The notes under the pieces: model-generated | Told to the model about the DNA's origin: nothing | The model's input: the letters and a program-made list of their open reading frames with translations, nothing else | Databases searched by the model: none | Part shown: piece after piece, positions 31,567 to 41,512 of the stretch | How the letters are laid out: each line of letters starts with the position of its first letter | Position numbering within the stretch: position 1 is the stretch's first letter | Program-made: the position numbers and the translations under genes | Assembly (NCBI RefSeq): GCF_022179685.1 | Contig: NZ_BPRB01000057.1 | Coordinates: 1-53,766, forward strand | Direction: 5' to 3' | From: Methylobacterium trifolii | Lineage (GTDB): Bacteria > Pseudomonadota > Alphaproteobacteria > Rhizobiales > Beijerinckiaceae | Length of the DNA stretch: 53,766 nt

Positions 31567-31655
31567 GCGAATAGGGAATCGCGAATCGCGAATAGTCGGG
31601 CGGGACAGCGGAGGCCGATGGGCCTTCTCCTCGCTACTCCCTACTCGCTATTCGC
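31567..31655. repeat. Inverted arms of degenerate heptamer repeats between mdh and sucC
   Basis: The left arm (31567-31594) is four consecutive heptamers: GCGAATA, GGGAATC, GCGAATC, GCGAATA. The right arm (31628-31655), read on the minus strand, is GCGAATA, GCGAGTA, GGGAGTA, GCGAGGA. The arms face each other across a 33-nt spacer, so the outer units can pair. The heptad units and their inversion are read directly. Their function is unknown; they occupy almost the whole mdh-sucC gap. Confidence 0.85.
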
Positions 31656-31661
31656 CTCTTC

Positions 31662-33289
<1,628 letters not shown>

Positions 33290-33811
33290 TCAGAGCACGC
33301 CGGAGCGCAGGACCCGCTGGATCGCGTGGATCACGGCGCCGAAGCGGACGTCGACGAGGTCCCGCGGCACGTCCGCATCGTGCTGGATCGCCAGGGGATG
33401 GGTGAAGCGGTAGCTCGCGTCGAAGATGTAGGCGATGGCCCGCTCCCGGTCCCGGGCCGAGAAGGTGCCGGCCGCCATGCCTTCCTCCACCACGCGCTCG
33501 ACCAGGCTGCGCAGGCGCACCCGGTGCCGGCGGGCGATGGGGCGGGCGGCGACGGTGGCGTCGAGGTGGACGGCGAACAGGTTCGGCTCGTCGGAGAGCG
33601 CGTCGCGCTGCATCGTGGCCAGCGCCGTGAGCAGCCGCTCGATCTTGTCGTCGGCCGGGTCGGGGGCGTCGGCGATGCCCGCCAGCCGCGACTCCACGTC
33701 CCGCAGCCAGCGCCCGGCCACGGCGTCGAGCAGGGCGTCCTTCGACGGGAAGTAGCGGTAGACGTTGGCGTGCGTCATGCCGGCCTCGGCCGCGACGGCC
33801 ACCACCGTCAC
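33290..33811 (-). CDS. TetR-family regulator, N-terminus unresolved
   Basis: 173 residues from the only usable start, GTG at 33811. The HTH reads VTVVAVAAEAGMTHANVYRY followed by FPSKDALLDA, a textbook TetR helix-turn-helix, and the rest is the all-helical ligand domain. Helix 1 (SADVRLLGIATEHLARLG) lies upstream in the same open frame, which runs to about 34144 without ATG, GTG or TTG. Either the gene starts with a rare codon such as CTG (33898), or the start was lost to a small frameshift: an ATG at 34086 with a good GGGGAG site and another near 33966 are one frame off. It could be a pseudogene. Confidence 0.65.
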   Translation of the reverse strand: MTVVAVAAEAGMTHANVYRYFPSKDALLDAVAGRWLRDVESRLAGIADAPDPADDKIERLLTALATMQRDALSDEPNLFAVHLDATVAARPIARRHRVRLRSLVERVVEEGMAAGTFSARDRERAIAYIFDASYRFTHPLAIQHDADVPRDLVDVRFGAVIHAIQRVLRSGVL

Positions 33812-34278
33812 GCGTTTGGGGCCCAGGCGGGCGAGATGTTCCGTGGCGATGCCGAGGAGTCGGACATCGGCGGAGACGGGTGCGACGCGTGGGCGCAGGC
33901 CGGGTGAACGGCCGCTTCGCGGCGGCGGCGTCCCCGGCGATGTCTTGCCCGTCTCGACGGCATCGTCGAGCGGCCGATCCGATTCCGGTTGCAGAAAAGG
34001 AAGTGGCAGGCGAGCGGAGGAGAGGTGGTAGGGCGAGACGAACCCCCATCTGACCGTATGAAGCGATCCGACGCTTCCGTGAACATTCAGTCTCCCCCCG
34101 GGAGGCTGCTCGGCAAGGCGGTTTCTTGTAGCCGCTCTAGGTTCCTATCTTCATTTCTCCTTGAGAACGCAACAAATTTTTCTTGAGTATCCCCCTATAA
34201 GTAGGATTGGCGGCCACCGAACCGGCCCTATCAGGCGAAAAATCGTAGACCCTTTCGCGTGCCGCGGCGATAGCCGGC
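33812..34278. other. Region between TetR HTH and gloB end
   Basis: Holds the upstream extension of the TetR frame (to about 34144) and an AT-rich patch at about 34150-34205 that is the likely promoter for the TetR unit. The patch includes AAGGAG followed by a 5-codon ATG reading frame (MKIGT), and GGGGAG placed five bases before an ATG at 34086 in the wrong frame for TetR. No other gene is supported. Confidence 0.5.
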
Positions 34279-35055
34279 TCAGAAACGGTTCTTCCAGGCC
34301 CGCAACGCCGTGAACACGGCGGCCGGGTCGCTGCCCGACGGGAGACCGACCGCGCGGGCGAGCGCCGGCTCGCCGCTGCGCAGGAACGGGTTCGTCGCCC
34401 GCTCCGCGCCCAGGGTCGAGGGGATCAGGAACCGGCCCTCCGCCGCCGCCCGCTCGGCCTCGGCGGCCCGCCGCCGCAGGGTCTCGTTGTCGGGGTCGGC
34501 GGCCAGCGCGAAGCGGGCGTTGGAGAGTACGTAGTCGTGCCCGCTGAACACCTGCGTCGCGTCGGGCAGGGGCAGGAAGCGCTCCAGGGAGCGCCACAGG
34601 GTCTCGGGCGGGCTCTCCATCACCCGGCCGCAGCCGAGGGTGAAGAGCACGTCGCCTGCGCAGACGAGGCCCGCCGCCTCGAACCAGTAGGTGACGTGGT
34701 CGGCGCAGTGCCCCGGCGTCTCCCAGACCTGGGCCGACAGGCTGCCCACGCGCACCGTGTCGCCCTCGACGACCGTGGCGTCGACCTCCGGCACCGCGTC
34801 CCCGGCCTTGGCCGGCGCGGTCACGCGGGCGCCGGTCGCGCGCTTGACCGCGGGGATGCCCTCGACGTGGTCCCCGTGGCGGTGCGTGACCAGGATGTCG
34901 GAGAGCGTCCAGCCGGTCTCGTCCAGCAGCCTCAGCAGCGGCTCCGCCTCCGGCACGTCGATGGCCGCGCAGGCGCCGGTGGCGGTGTCGCGGATCAGCA
35001 CGCCGATGTTGTCGCTGCGGCAGAGGAAGGTGCGGATCTCCGTCTCGGCGGCCAT
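34279..35055 (-). CDS. gloB: Hydroxyacylglutathione hydrolase (glyoxalase II)
   Basis: Hydrolyses S-D-lactoylglutathione to lactate and glutathione, the second glyoxalase step. A 258-residue metallo-beta-lactamase-fold enzyme with the metal motif THRHGDHVEG, second-shell His in TPGHCADHVTYW, Asp in CAGDVLFTLGCGR and His in FSGHDYVLSNARFA. The C-terminal glutathione-binding helices are present. ATG at 35055. It is divergent from the methyltransferase gene, a neighbour pair I recall as conserved in the order. No gloA is nearby. Confidence 0.95.
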   Translation of the reverse strand: MAAETEIRTFLCRSDNIGVLIRDTATGACAAIDVPEAEPLLRLLDETGWTLSDILVTHRHGDHVEGIPAVKRATGARVTAPAKAGDAVPEVDATVVEGDTVRVGSLSAQVWETPGHCADHVTYWFEAAGLVCAGDVLFTLGCGRVMESPPETLWRSLERFLPLPDATQVFSGHDYVLSNARFALAADPDNETLRRRAAEAERAAAEGRFLIPSTLGAERATNPFLRSGEPALARAVGLPSGSDPAAVFTALRAWKNRF

Positions 35056-35228
35056 GGGAGCGTCTCCGGGCGTGAACTGCAAGATCGGACGAAAATCTCC
35101 GCGGAGAACCGGTGCCGAGGCCCGGAGTTCCGGGCGCAGCGCTTGCCCCGGGCGTCCGCGCTCCCCATTCAAGGGGTCCAGGGGCCGGCGCGGCCTCGGA
35201 ACGATTCCCCTGGTCGCGTTCTCCTCCC

Positions 35229-35963
35229 ATGCGCCTCGACGTCACCGACCTGAGGGCCTTCTACGCCACGCCGCTCGGCGCCGTGACGCACCGCATCGTG
35301 GCACGCGCGATCCACGGCTACCTCGGCTCGGTCTCTGGCCTGCGCGTCCTCGGGCTGGGCTACGCCGTGCCCTATCTCGGGCCGGTCCACTGCATCGCCG
35401 AGCGGACGCTGGCCTTCATGCCGGCCACCCAGGGGGTGGTGAACTGGCCGGGCACCGGCCGCTCCTGCGCGGCGCTGGCCGACCCGACCATGATGCCCCT
35501 GCCGGAATCGGCCGTGGACCGGGTGATCCTGGTCCACGCGCTGGAATCCGTCGAGAGCCCGACCGAACTGCTCCAGGAGGTCTGGCGCACCCTGACGCCC
35601 GGCGGCCGGATGATCCTGGTGGTGCCCAACCGCCGCGGGGTCTGGGCCCGGCGGGAGGCGACGCCCTTCGGCCACGGCCAGCCCTACAGCCGCTCGCAGC
35701 TCGGCCGGCTGATGCGCGACACCCTGTTCTCGCCGGAGGACTGGGCCGAGACCCTCTACATGCCCCCCGTGCGCTCGCGCCTGATGCTGCAGATGGCCGG
35801 CGCCTGGGAGCGCTTCGGCACCGGCCTCTCCCTGCCGTTCGCCGGCCTGCACGTGGTCCACGCCACCAAGCAGCTCTACCGGCCCATCGCCGTGCAGCAG
35901 GTCCGCCGCGCCCGCCGCCTGGCGCCTGCCCGCGTCCTCGTGCCCGCCCCCTCCCCCGGCTGA
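35229..35963 (+). CDS. Class I SAM-dependent methyltransferase-like protein
   Basis: A 244-residue protein. Motif I is atypical: LRVLGLGYAVPYLGP rather than the usual acidic GxGxG; the motif II/III region DRVILVHALESVESPTELLQ and the LTPGGRMILVVPN post-motif match Methyltransf_11-type enzymes. ATG at 35229 gives MRLDVTDLRAFYATPLG, a start I recall for rhizobial homologues next to gloB. The substrate is unknown. It sits divergent from gloB with 173 nt between. Confidence 0.8.
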   Translation: MRLDVTDLRAFYATPLGAVTHRIVARAIHGYLGSVSGLRVLGLGYAVPYLGPVHCIAERTLAFMPATQGVVNWPGTGRSCAALADPTMMPLPESAVDRVILVHALESVESPTELLQEVWRTLTPGGRMILVVPNRRGVWARREATPFGHGQPYSRSQLGRLMRDTLFSPEDWAETLYMPPVRSRLMLQMAGAWERFGTGLSLPFAGLHVVHATKQLYRPIAVQQVRRARRLAPARVLVPAPSPG

Positions 35964-36038
35964 TTCTTTTGCGATCCGGCGGGGTGTCCGGCCGCGGTCG
36001 ATGCTATAGGCCCGCGACCGGGGCGTTGGGGCGGGTGC

Positions 36039-36788
36039 ATGAGCGTCGAGGCGGCCATCCAGCAGTTCCTGCTCGCCCTCTCGAGCCTGTTCTCGATCGT
36101 CAACCCCGTGGGCGGGGCGCTGGTCTTCGCGCAGGTGACGGCGGCCTACAGCCATGCCGACCGCGTGGTGCTCTCCCGCCGGATCGGCCTCTACGCGGCG
36201 ATGATCATGATCGCGGCGCTCTGGGCCGGGGCGCCGATCCTGAACTTCTTCGGCGTCTCGCTGGGCGCGCTCCGCATTGCCGGCGGCCTCGTGGTCGGCG
36301 CCTCGGCCTGGGGCCTGCTCAACCGGCCGGAGACCCGCGAGGCCCGCAAGCAGGCGGAGGCCGCCTCCTCGACCGATCAGGTCGCCGCCGGCAAGGCGGC
36401 CGATGCGGGCGCCAACCCGGAGGCCGCGAGCCCCGCCGAGCGCAGGCGCGCGGCCGACCCCCTGGCCGAGATCGCCTTCTTCCCCCTGACCCTGCCCTTC
36501 ACCACCGGGCCCGGCACCATCGCGGTGGCGATCACGCTCGGCTCGAACCGGCCGGCCGCGATGGCCGACCGGCTCGGCTTCTACGTCGGCGTCTCGCTCG
36601 CCGCCCTGGGCGTGGCCGCGACGGTGGCATTGATCTACGCCTCGGCCGACCGGGTGGTGAGCCTGATCGGCCCCATCGGCGCCCGCGTGCTCGGGCGCCT
36701 CTTCGCCTTCCTGCTCCTGTGCGTGGGCACGCAGATCACCATCAACGGCCTCATCGACGTGTTCGGGCCGCTGCTGGCCGGGCGTTGA
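36039..36788 (+). CDS. MarC-family integral membrane protein
   Basis: A 249-residue inner-membrane protein with about six TM helices. The conserved FSIVNPVGGALVF motif at about residue 20 and LPFTTGPGTIAVAITLGS in the second half are the MarC repeats. A hydrophilic Ala/Glu-rich insert of about 45 residues (about 100-145) separates the halves. The family has been linked to multidrug phenotypes only weakly; its transport role is uncertain. It is convergent with the DUF1499 gene, 6 nt apart. Confidence 0.9.
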   Translation: MSVEAAIQQFLLALSSLFSIVNPVGGALVFAQVTAAYSHADRVVLSRRIGLYAAMIMIAALWAGAPILNFFGVSLGALRIAGGLVVGASAWGLLNRPETREARKQAEAASSTDQVAAGKAADAGANPEAASPAERRRAADPLAEIAFFPLTLPFTTGPGTIAVAITLGSNRPAAMADRLGFYVGVSLAALGVAATVALIYASADRVVSLIGPIGARVLGRLFAFLLLCVGTQITINGLIDVFGPLLAGR

Positions 36789-36794
36789 AGAGGG

Positions 36795-37367
36795 TCACGG
36801 CCGCGCCTCGGCCCGCGCCAGGTCCTCGATCCGCGCCAGCCAGCGGGCGAGGCGGGCGCGGTTGTGCCCGAAATCGGTGAGCACGCCCTGGCTGCGGGCG
36901 TAGAGCGCCACGGTCGAGCGGCCCTCGCCCGCGCCGACGATCGCGACGTTGACCGTGTCCGGCAGCCGCAAGGGGCCGGTGCGGACGAGGTAGCGGTCCT
37001 CCTCCGCCCAGCGGGCCTGGAAGACGAGGTCGGTGCCCGGCGTCTCGGCGGCCACCGCCGCGACGATGGCCCGCAGGCGCGCGCCGGGCACGGCCAGGAC
37101 CGGCGGGACGAGGTCGGCCTGCGCGGTGCGGCAATGCCCGGCCGGGCAGGCCAGCGCGTCCACCGGCCAGCGGCTGCGCGTCAGGGTGGGGAAGTCGACC
37201 GGGCCGAGGTCCGGCGGCCCGAACAGCAGGGCCCAGACCTCGTCGATCCCGCCCGGCTCCTCGCCCCGAACCACCGCGAGGCCGAACCCGGCGGCCAGCA
37301 CCGCGAGGCCGAGGGCCGGAACCAGGCGGCGGAGGGTCGGGGTTCGCCGGAGGCGCGCCTTTGCCAA
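36795..37367 (-). CDS. DUF1499 domain protein
   Basis: A 190-residue protein with an N-terminal TM or signal anchor (about 12-32, preceded by Arg-rich residues), then a domain in which DTVNVAIVGAGEGRSTVALY and the YARSQGVLTDFGHNRARLARW segment match DUF1499. It has a Cys pair (ACPAGHC) of unknown role. The domain's function is not established. ATG at 37367. The DoxX-like gene is 76 nt upstream on the same strand, so they may be co-transcribed. Confidence 0.75.
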   Translation of the reverse strand: MAKARLRRTPTLRRLVPALGLAVLAAGFGLAVVRGEEPGGIDEVWALLFGPPDLGPVDFPTLTRSRWPVDALACPAGHCRTAQADLVPPVLAVPGARLRAIVAAVAAETPGTDLVFQARWAEEDRYLVRTGPLRLPDTVNVAIVGAGEGRSTVALYARSQGVLTDFGHNRARLARWLARIEDLARAEARP

Positions 37368-37443
37368 GCTTGGGTCATCCGAGAATGCGGTCGGGGCGCC
37401 TCCGATGGGAGACGCCCCGGCCCGGCCGATGCGTGGGGTGCCG

Positions 37444-38496
37444 TCAGATCACCGGCGCGGCGGTGAGCGGGGCGAACAGGAGGCTGTGGCCGACATAGTA
37501 GAGGGCGAGGAAGCCGGCCAGCGCCGCGCCGTAATAGGCCGGGGCCAGCACCACGTCCCGGCGGGTGGCGGCGACCCGCCTGTCGTCGGCGGCGATGCCG
37601 ATGAGCACGACGATGATGCCGGAATGCCCGATCATGTCGACCTTGCCGAACTCGAACACCGCGGAGACGAAGATCGCGGCCAGGATGATGGCGGCGGTGC
37701 GGCGCACCAGGGGGGTCCAGATCAGGGCGAAGGCGAGGGTGAACTCGATGACGCCGGCGGCCTTCATGAACAGCTCCGGAGAGGCGCCCAGCGTCATGGC
37801 GGGCTTGGCGGCCAGGAGCGGCGCGGTCCAGTCCGGATAGGCCCACTTCTCGACCGAGGCCCACATCAGGGTGACGGCGGCGGCGGCCCGCACCACGTCG
37901 ATCGGACGGATGCCGTAGAGGGTGCGGTCGAGCCCCGTCAGGATCAGGTAGGCGGCGACGCCGAGGAAGACCGGGTAGTCGGCCAGGTGGAAGGCGCCGT
38001 ACTGCCAGGTGGCGAAGCCGAACAGGAACACGATCCCGGCGCCGGCCAGCGGCATGGTCCTGCGCCAGATCAGGCAGGCGGCGATGGCGAGCTGCAGCCA
38101 GGGTATCCAGCTCGCATCCGTCTTCAGTTCGGGGGTGAGGATGATGCCGCCCAGCGTCCAGAGGGAGACGAAGAAGAAGCCCAGCGTCGCCCGGACCAGC
38201 AGTTCGGTGTCGGTGCGCAGCCGCGTGGTGACGCGGTCCAGGGCGTTCAGCAGGCTGGTCCCGAGCGGCGTACCCTCGGCCAGGCAACCGAACATCAGGC
38301 ACAGGATGGACAGGGCCGCCAGCCACTCGAAGTCGGCGCAGAGCACCTGCTCCAGGCCGCGGGGCTGGCCGGCCACGTCGAAGGCGCAGAACCACTTGAC
38401 GTGGGCGCTGGCCTCGCCCGTGGCGAGGAGGCCCAGCGGCAGGGCGAGGGCTGCGGCTGAGAGGGGAGAGGACCAACTCGTCCTGCAAGACCGCAT
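37444..38496 (-). CDS. DoxX-like multi-pass membrane protein
   Basis: A 350-residue protein with an N-terminal signal-like segment ending GEASAH and about eight to nine TM helices. The second half (AVTLMWASVEKWAYPDWTAP, LFMKAAGVIEFTLAFALI) resembles the DoxX/DoxD-like family; the first half with a HVKWFCAFDV motif is characteristic of a group of uncharacterised proteins. Nothing firm can be said about substrate or role. ATG at 38496. It may be expressed with DUF1499. Confidence 0.75.
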   Translation of the reverse strand: MRSCRTSWSSPLSAAALALPLGLLATGEASAHVKWFCAFDVAGQPRGLEQVLCADFEWLAALSILCLMFGCLAEGTPLGTSLLNALDRVTTRLRTDTELLVRATLGFFFVSLWTLGGIILTPELKTDASWIPWLQLAIAACLIWRRTMPLAGAGIVFLFGFATWQYGAFHLADYPVFLGVAAYLILTGLDRTLYGIRPIDVVRAAAAVTLMWASVEKWAYPDWTAPLLAAKPAMTLGASPELFMKAAGVIEFTLAFALIWTPLVRRTAAIILAAIFVSAVFEFGKVDMIGHSGIIVVLIGIAADDRRVAATRRDVVLAPAYYGAALAGFLALYYVGHSLLFAPLTAAPVI

Positions 38497-38757
38497 CGGA
38501 CCCTCGCTCGGCGAAGCAACGTCGTGGTTACCTCGCTATTTACGTAGACTCCGCGCGGCAATGCGAACGATTTGTTAACACGGCTTTCCGAAAGGTTAAC
38601 GCTGTGGGTAGCGTGCAGAACTCTGCGATGGCACCGACTTGCGGAGTTAACCATGCCGGGCGGCGCCCGGGAAGCGGGCAATCCTTCGTTCAGGCATTCT
38701 CGCGCACGCTGCCGCTCCGACGCCCGCCTGGGCGTCGTCAAGGCCGAGGGGACGCGG

Positions 38758-38919
38758 ATGATCGGTCTGGCAAGTCTGCCCTGCCTCGGGCTCGGGATCG
38801 CCCTGGCCGCCCTCGCACCGCGGGCGGGCCTGCGCATGCAGGCGTTCGAGACCGGCAGCGGCCTGCTGCTGGTCTCGGGGCTGGCCCTCCTCGGCGCGGG
38901 CCTGCCGCTGTTCCGATAG
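38758..38919 (+). CDS. 53-residue putative membrane protein
   Basis: Two hydrophobic stretches (IGLASLPCLGLGIALAALA and SGLLLVSGLALLGAGLPLF) joined by a short basic turn suggest a helical hairpin in the membrane. GAGGGG lies six bases ahead of the ATG at 38758, a good ribosome site. The coding frame extends upstream but is less plausible there. No family was recognised. Three GTTAAC sites lie in the 180 nt upstream. Confidence 0.5.
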   Translation: MIGLASLPCLGLGIALAALAPRAGLRMQAFETGSGLLLVSGLALLGAGLPLFR

Positions 38920-39237
38920 ACTGTTCGTGGCAGACGTGGGCGCCGGTCCGGCAAGCCAGTCGAAACGATCGGCCGCTCCACCAATCGATCCCAACAAATT
39001 CCTCATCCTGAGGTGCTTCCACGACGTGGAGGCCTCGAAGGAGGCCCCCAGATGTCTCGACGACAACTGGAGGCCTCCTTCGAGGCTGCTTCGCAGCACC
39101 TCAGGATGAGGGGATGTGTGGGAGTCGATAGTCGAACGGACGCCGAGATTCCCTAGAAACCCCCGGTCCGCGACGCGGCTCATTCCTGCGGGCCGGCGAG
39201 GACGCCGCCTGGGGGGCATCAATCGAAATGAGAAGCC
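38920..39237. other. Intergenic region holding a palindromic repeat
   Basis: 318 nt between the small membrane protein and the peroxidase gene (both ends point inwards). It is mostly filled by the repeat at 39001-39111; no gene was seen on either strand. Confidence 0.6.
39001..39111. repeat. Dispersed palindromic repeat, best-preserved copy
   Basis: The outer arms are perfect for 16 bp: CCTCATCCTGAGGTGC (39001-39016) with 39096-39111. Inside is a 15-bp pair, GCCTCGAAGGAGGCC on the left with GGCCTCCTTCGAGGC on the right. The whole can fold as one long stem-loop. Other copies are at 43051-43166 and, worn, 33063-33180. It looks like a REP or miniature palindromic element. Confidence 0.85.
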
Positions 39238-40308
39238 TCAGGGCTTCGGCGGCGCGGGCCCGAACTCCGCCAGCGCGGTGCCGCCGGGCTCGTCCGAGGT
39301 CAGCGTCCCGAGGAAGGCGACCAGGTCGGCCCGCTCGGCGGCGGTGAGGCCGAGGGGGCGGATGTCGCGGGAGCGGCTCGGGCGCGCGATGCCGCCGCGG
39401 TCGTAGAGGTCGACCACCGCCTCCAGGCTCGCCAGGGAGCCGTCGTGCATGAAGGGGGCCCGCCGGGCCACGTCGCGCAGGCCCGGCGTCTTGAAGGCGT
39501 AGCGCAGGGCCGTCGAGTTCGGCACGAAGCGCCCCCGCCCGACATCCTCGTCCCGGCCCGTGCCGATGTCGTGGAACGACCCGTCGCTGAAGGACCAGCC
39601 GCCGTGGCAGGCGGCGCAGTTGGCCCGGCCGTTGAACAGGTCGAAGCCGCGCTTGGCCGGCTCGGGGATGGCCGCCTCGTCGCCCGCGATCCAGCGGTCG
39701 AAGGGGCTCGGGCCGGAGACGATGAGGCGCTGGAAGGTGGCCAGCGCCGCCTCGACGCGACCTTGCGTGACCGTCCCGTCCTCGAAGGCCCGTCCGAAGG
39801 CCTGGACGTAGGAGGCGTCCGCGCCGATGCGGCGCAGGGCCTCGGGCACCGGCAGGTTCATGTTGCCCGGCGCGGTGATCGGCATGAAGGCCACCGATTC
39901 GAGGTCGCGGAACTTGCCGTCCCAGCCGAGGCGGCCCTCCTGCCAGGCGAGGTTGAGCACGGTCGGGGTGTGCAGGTCGAGGTCGGAATCCTGGCGGCTG
40001 CGGGCGCGGGGGCGCCCGTCCGACCAGCCGCGGTCGGGCAGGTGGCAGCTCACGCAGGCGCGCGAGCCGTCGCCCGAGAGGATCGGATCGAAGAACAGCC
40101 TGCGGCCGAGTTCGGCCTTTTGCGGGGTGTAGGGGTTGTCCTCGGGAAACGGGATCGCGGCCGGCTTGGCGAAGCCCGCGCGCCAGACCGCGCGGGGCGG
40201 GGCGGCCGACACCGCGTTGGCGGGCGCGGACACCTTCGCGAAGGGGTCCGCCAACCCGAATACCAGCACCGCGAGCGCGCAGGCTGCGCCGACCTTCCAC
40301 GACATCAT
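39238..40308 (-). CDS. Di-heme cytochrome c peroxidase (MauG/CcpA-like)
   Basis: A 356-residue periplasmic protein with an N-terminal signal peptide and two heme c sites, CVSCH (about 88-92) and CAACH (about 235-239). The family segments LGRRLFFDPILSGDGS, FMPITAPGNMNL and FMHDGSLASLEAVVDLY are present. It probably reduces H2O2 with electrons from a small cytochrome c or similar donor; MauG-type cofactor maturation is an alternative and cannot be separated by sequence here. ATG at 40308 or the next codon. The orphan EcfG-like sigma gene follows upstream, in the same direction. Confidence 0.9.
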   Translation of the reverse strand: MMSWKVGAACALAVLVFGLADPFAKVSAPANAVSAAPPRAVWRAGFAKPAAIPFPEDNPYTPQKAELGRRLFFDPILSGDGSRACVSCHLPDRGWSDGRPRARSRQDSDLDLHTPTVLNLAWQEGRLGWDGKFRDLESVAFMPITAPGNMNLPVPEALRRIGADASYVQAFGRAFEDGTVTQGRVEAALATFQRLIVSGPSPFDRWIAGDEAAIPEPAKRGFDLFNGRANCAACHGGWSFSDGSFHDIGTGRDEDVGRGRFVPNSTALRYAFKTPGLRDVARRAPFMHDGSLASLEAVVDLYDRGGIARPSRSRDIRPLGLTAAERADLVAFLGTLTSDEPGGTALAEFGPAPPKP

Positions 40309-40539
40309 CGACCTCTGGGCATCAGCCTAGGGTCCCGGTGTTGACAATGCGTGAACATTACCCGGGCTAAGTCTCGGTCCTGGATGCGTCCACACAATGG
40401 AAGCTTGAAGAGACTCTGCCGGCGGTCTCGGGAGACGATCCGATTTCGGAGTCGGTTGCTTCACTTAACCTCAGGATGCGAAATCCGAGGAGATCGATCG
40501 GTCGAAGAGGCGCCGACGAAGGGGCGCCGAGGCTCGGTC

Positions 40540-41115
40540 TCAGGCGTGGTCCAGGGCGGCGCGGGTGCGCGCGTCGGTGCCGATGTCGCCGGTCCCGTCC
40601 ATGCCGAGCGCCTCGATCAGCCGCCCCCGCGCCCGGCTGACCCGGCTCTTGATCGTGCCCACGGCGACGCCGCAGATCTCGGCGGCCTCCTCGTAGGTGA
40701 AGTTCTGGGCGCCGACGAGGACCAGGGCCTCGCGCTGGGCGAAGGGCAGCAGGTCCAGGGCGCTGCGGAACTCCCCCATCTCCACGCGGACCTCCTGCTC
40801 GGGCAGGGTCGCCAGCCGCCCGGCCAGCACCCCGTCGGCATCCTCGACCTCGCGCTTGCGCTTGCGCTGCTCGGAATAGAACAGGTTGCGCAGGATGGTG
40901 AACAGCCACGCCGTCAGGTTGGTGCCGCGGCGGAAGCTGTCCGCCTTGGTCCAGGCCCGCATCAGGGTGTCCTGCACGAGGTCGTCGGAGCGGTCGAGGT
41001 CGTAGGTGAGGGAGAAGGCGAAGGCCCTGAGCGCCGGGATCGCGCCCAGCAACAGGTCGCGCATCTCGGTATCCGCGCCGGGGGGCGTGCCGACGGGGGC
41101 GGCTGTCTGCATCAT
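40540..41115 (-). CDS. EcfG-like (ECF15) RNA polymerase sigma factor
   Basis: A 191-residue group-IV sigma factor. Region 2 has DLDRSDDLVQDTLMRAW and LTAWLFTILRNLFYSEQRKR; region 4 has FTYEEAAEICGVAVGTIKSR. These fit the EcfG general-stress group of alphaproteobacteria, in which activity is controlled by NepR and PhyR. Neither nepR nor phyR is adjacent, so this is probably an additional EcfG paralogue. ATG at 41115. The upstream region has a 20-nt palindrome and an AT-rich patch. Confidence 0.85.
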   Translation of the reverse strand: MMQTAAPVGTPPGADTEMRDLLLGAIPALRAFAFSLTYDLDRSDDLVQDTLMRAWTKADSFRRGTNLTAWLFTILRNLFYSEQRKRKREVEDADGVLAGRLATLPEQEVRVEMGEFRSALDLLPFAQREALVLVGAQNFTYEEAAEICGVAVGTIKSRVSRARGRLIEALGMDGTGDIGTDARTRAALDHA

Positions 41116-41512
41116 CGCGCGGGCTTCCTTCCGGCCGGGCCGGCGGCGGCCGGCGGACCCATGGAACGGCTCGGAGACCGTCCGGGCGTGCCGGGCCGAT
41201 CCGATGCCGTGCGGCGCGGCCCTGAGGGGCCTGCCGCCTTGGCGACGCGGTGCTAGGCGCTGACGATTTAATGCTGTCTGAAAGCAGCATTCATCAAATC
41301 TTAATCCGCCCGACGCGGCCGATCCGAAAATGCAGTGCTAAACTAACATAAATCAAGCTTGGCCTTTGAGTCGGGCAATGACTTGGCCTTGTCTGTCGTA
41401 TGACCGATTGTAACTGAACGATGTCTGACTGCCTGGCTTGCAGGTGCGTCGAAGCCGTCGTCCGGGCCCGGATGGGAGGCCGCAGGGGATCGGATGAGGC
41501 TCGGCCGGAGGG
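41116..41512. promoter_or_regulatory. Upstream region of the sigma factor gene with palindrome
   Basis: A 397-nt spacer with no gene. ATGCTG-8 nt-CAGCAT at 41271-41290 is a 20-nt palindrome about 155 nt upstream of the sigma start, flanked on the far side by an AT-rich stretch (41300-41420) which is the likely promoter region on the minus strand. It lies on the 3' side of tRNA-Thr. No att-like repeat of the tRNA end was seen. Confidence 0.5.

Noticed and set aside
31554..31661. CRISPR-like array
   Set aside because: The repeat unit is only seven bases, without spacers of constant length, and the arms are inverted.
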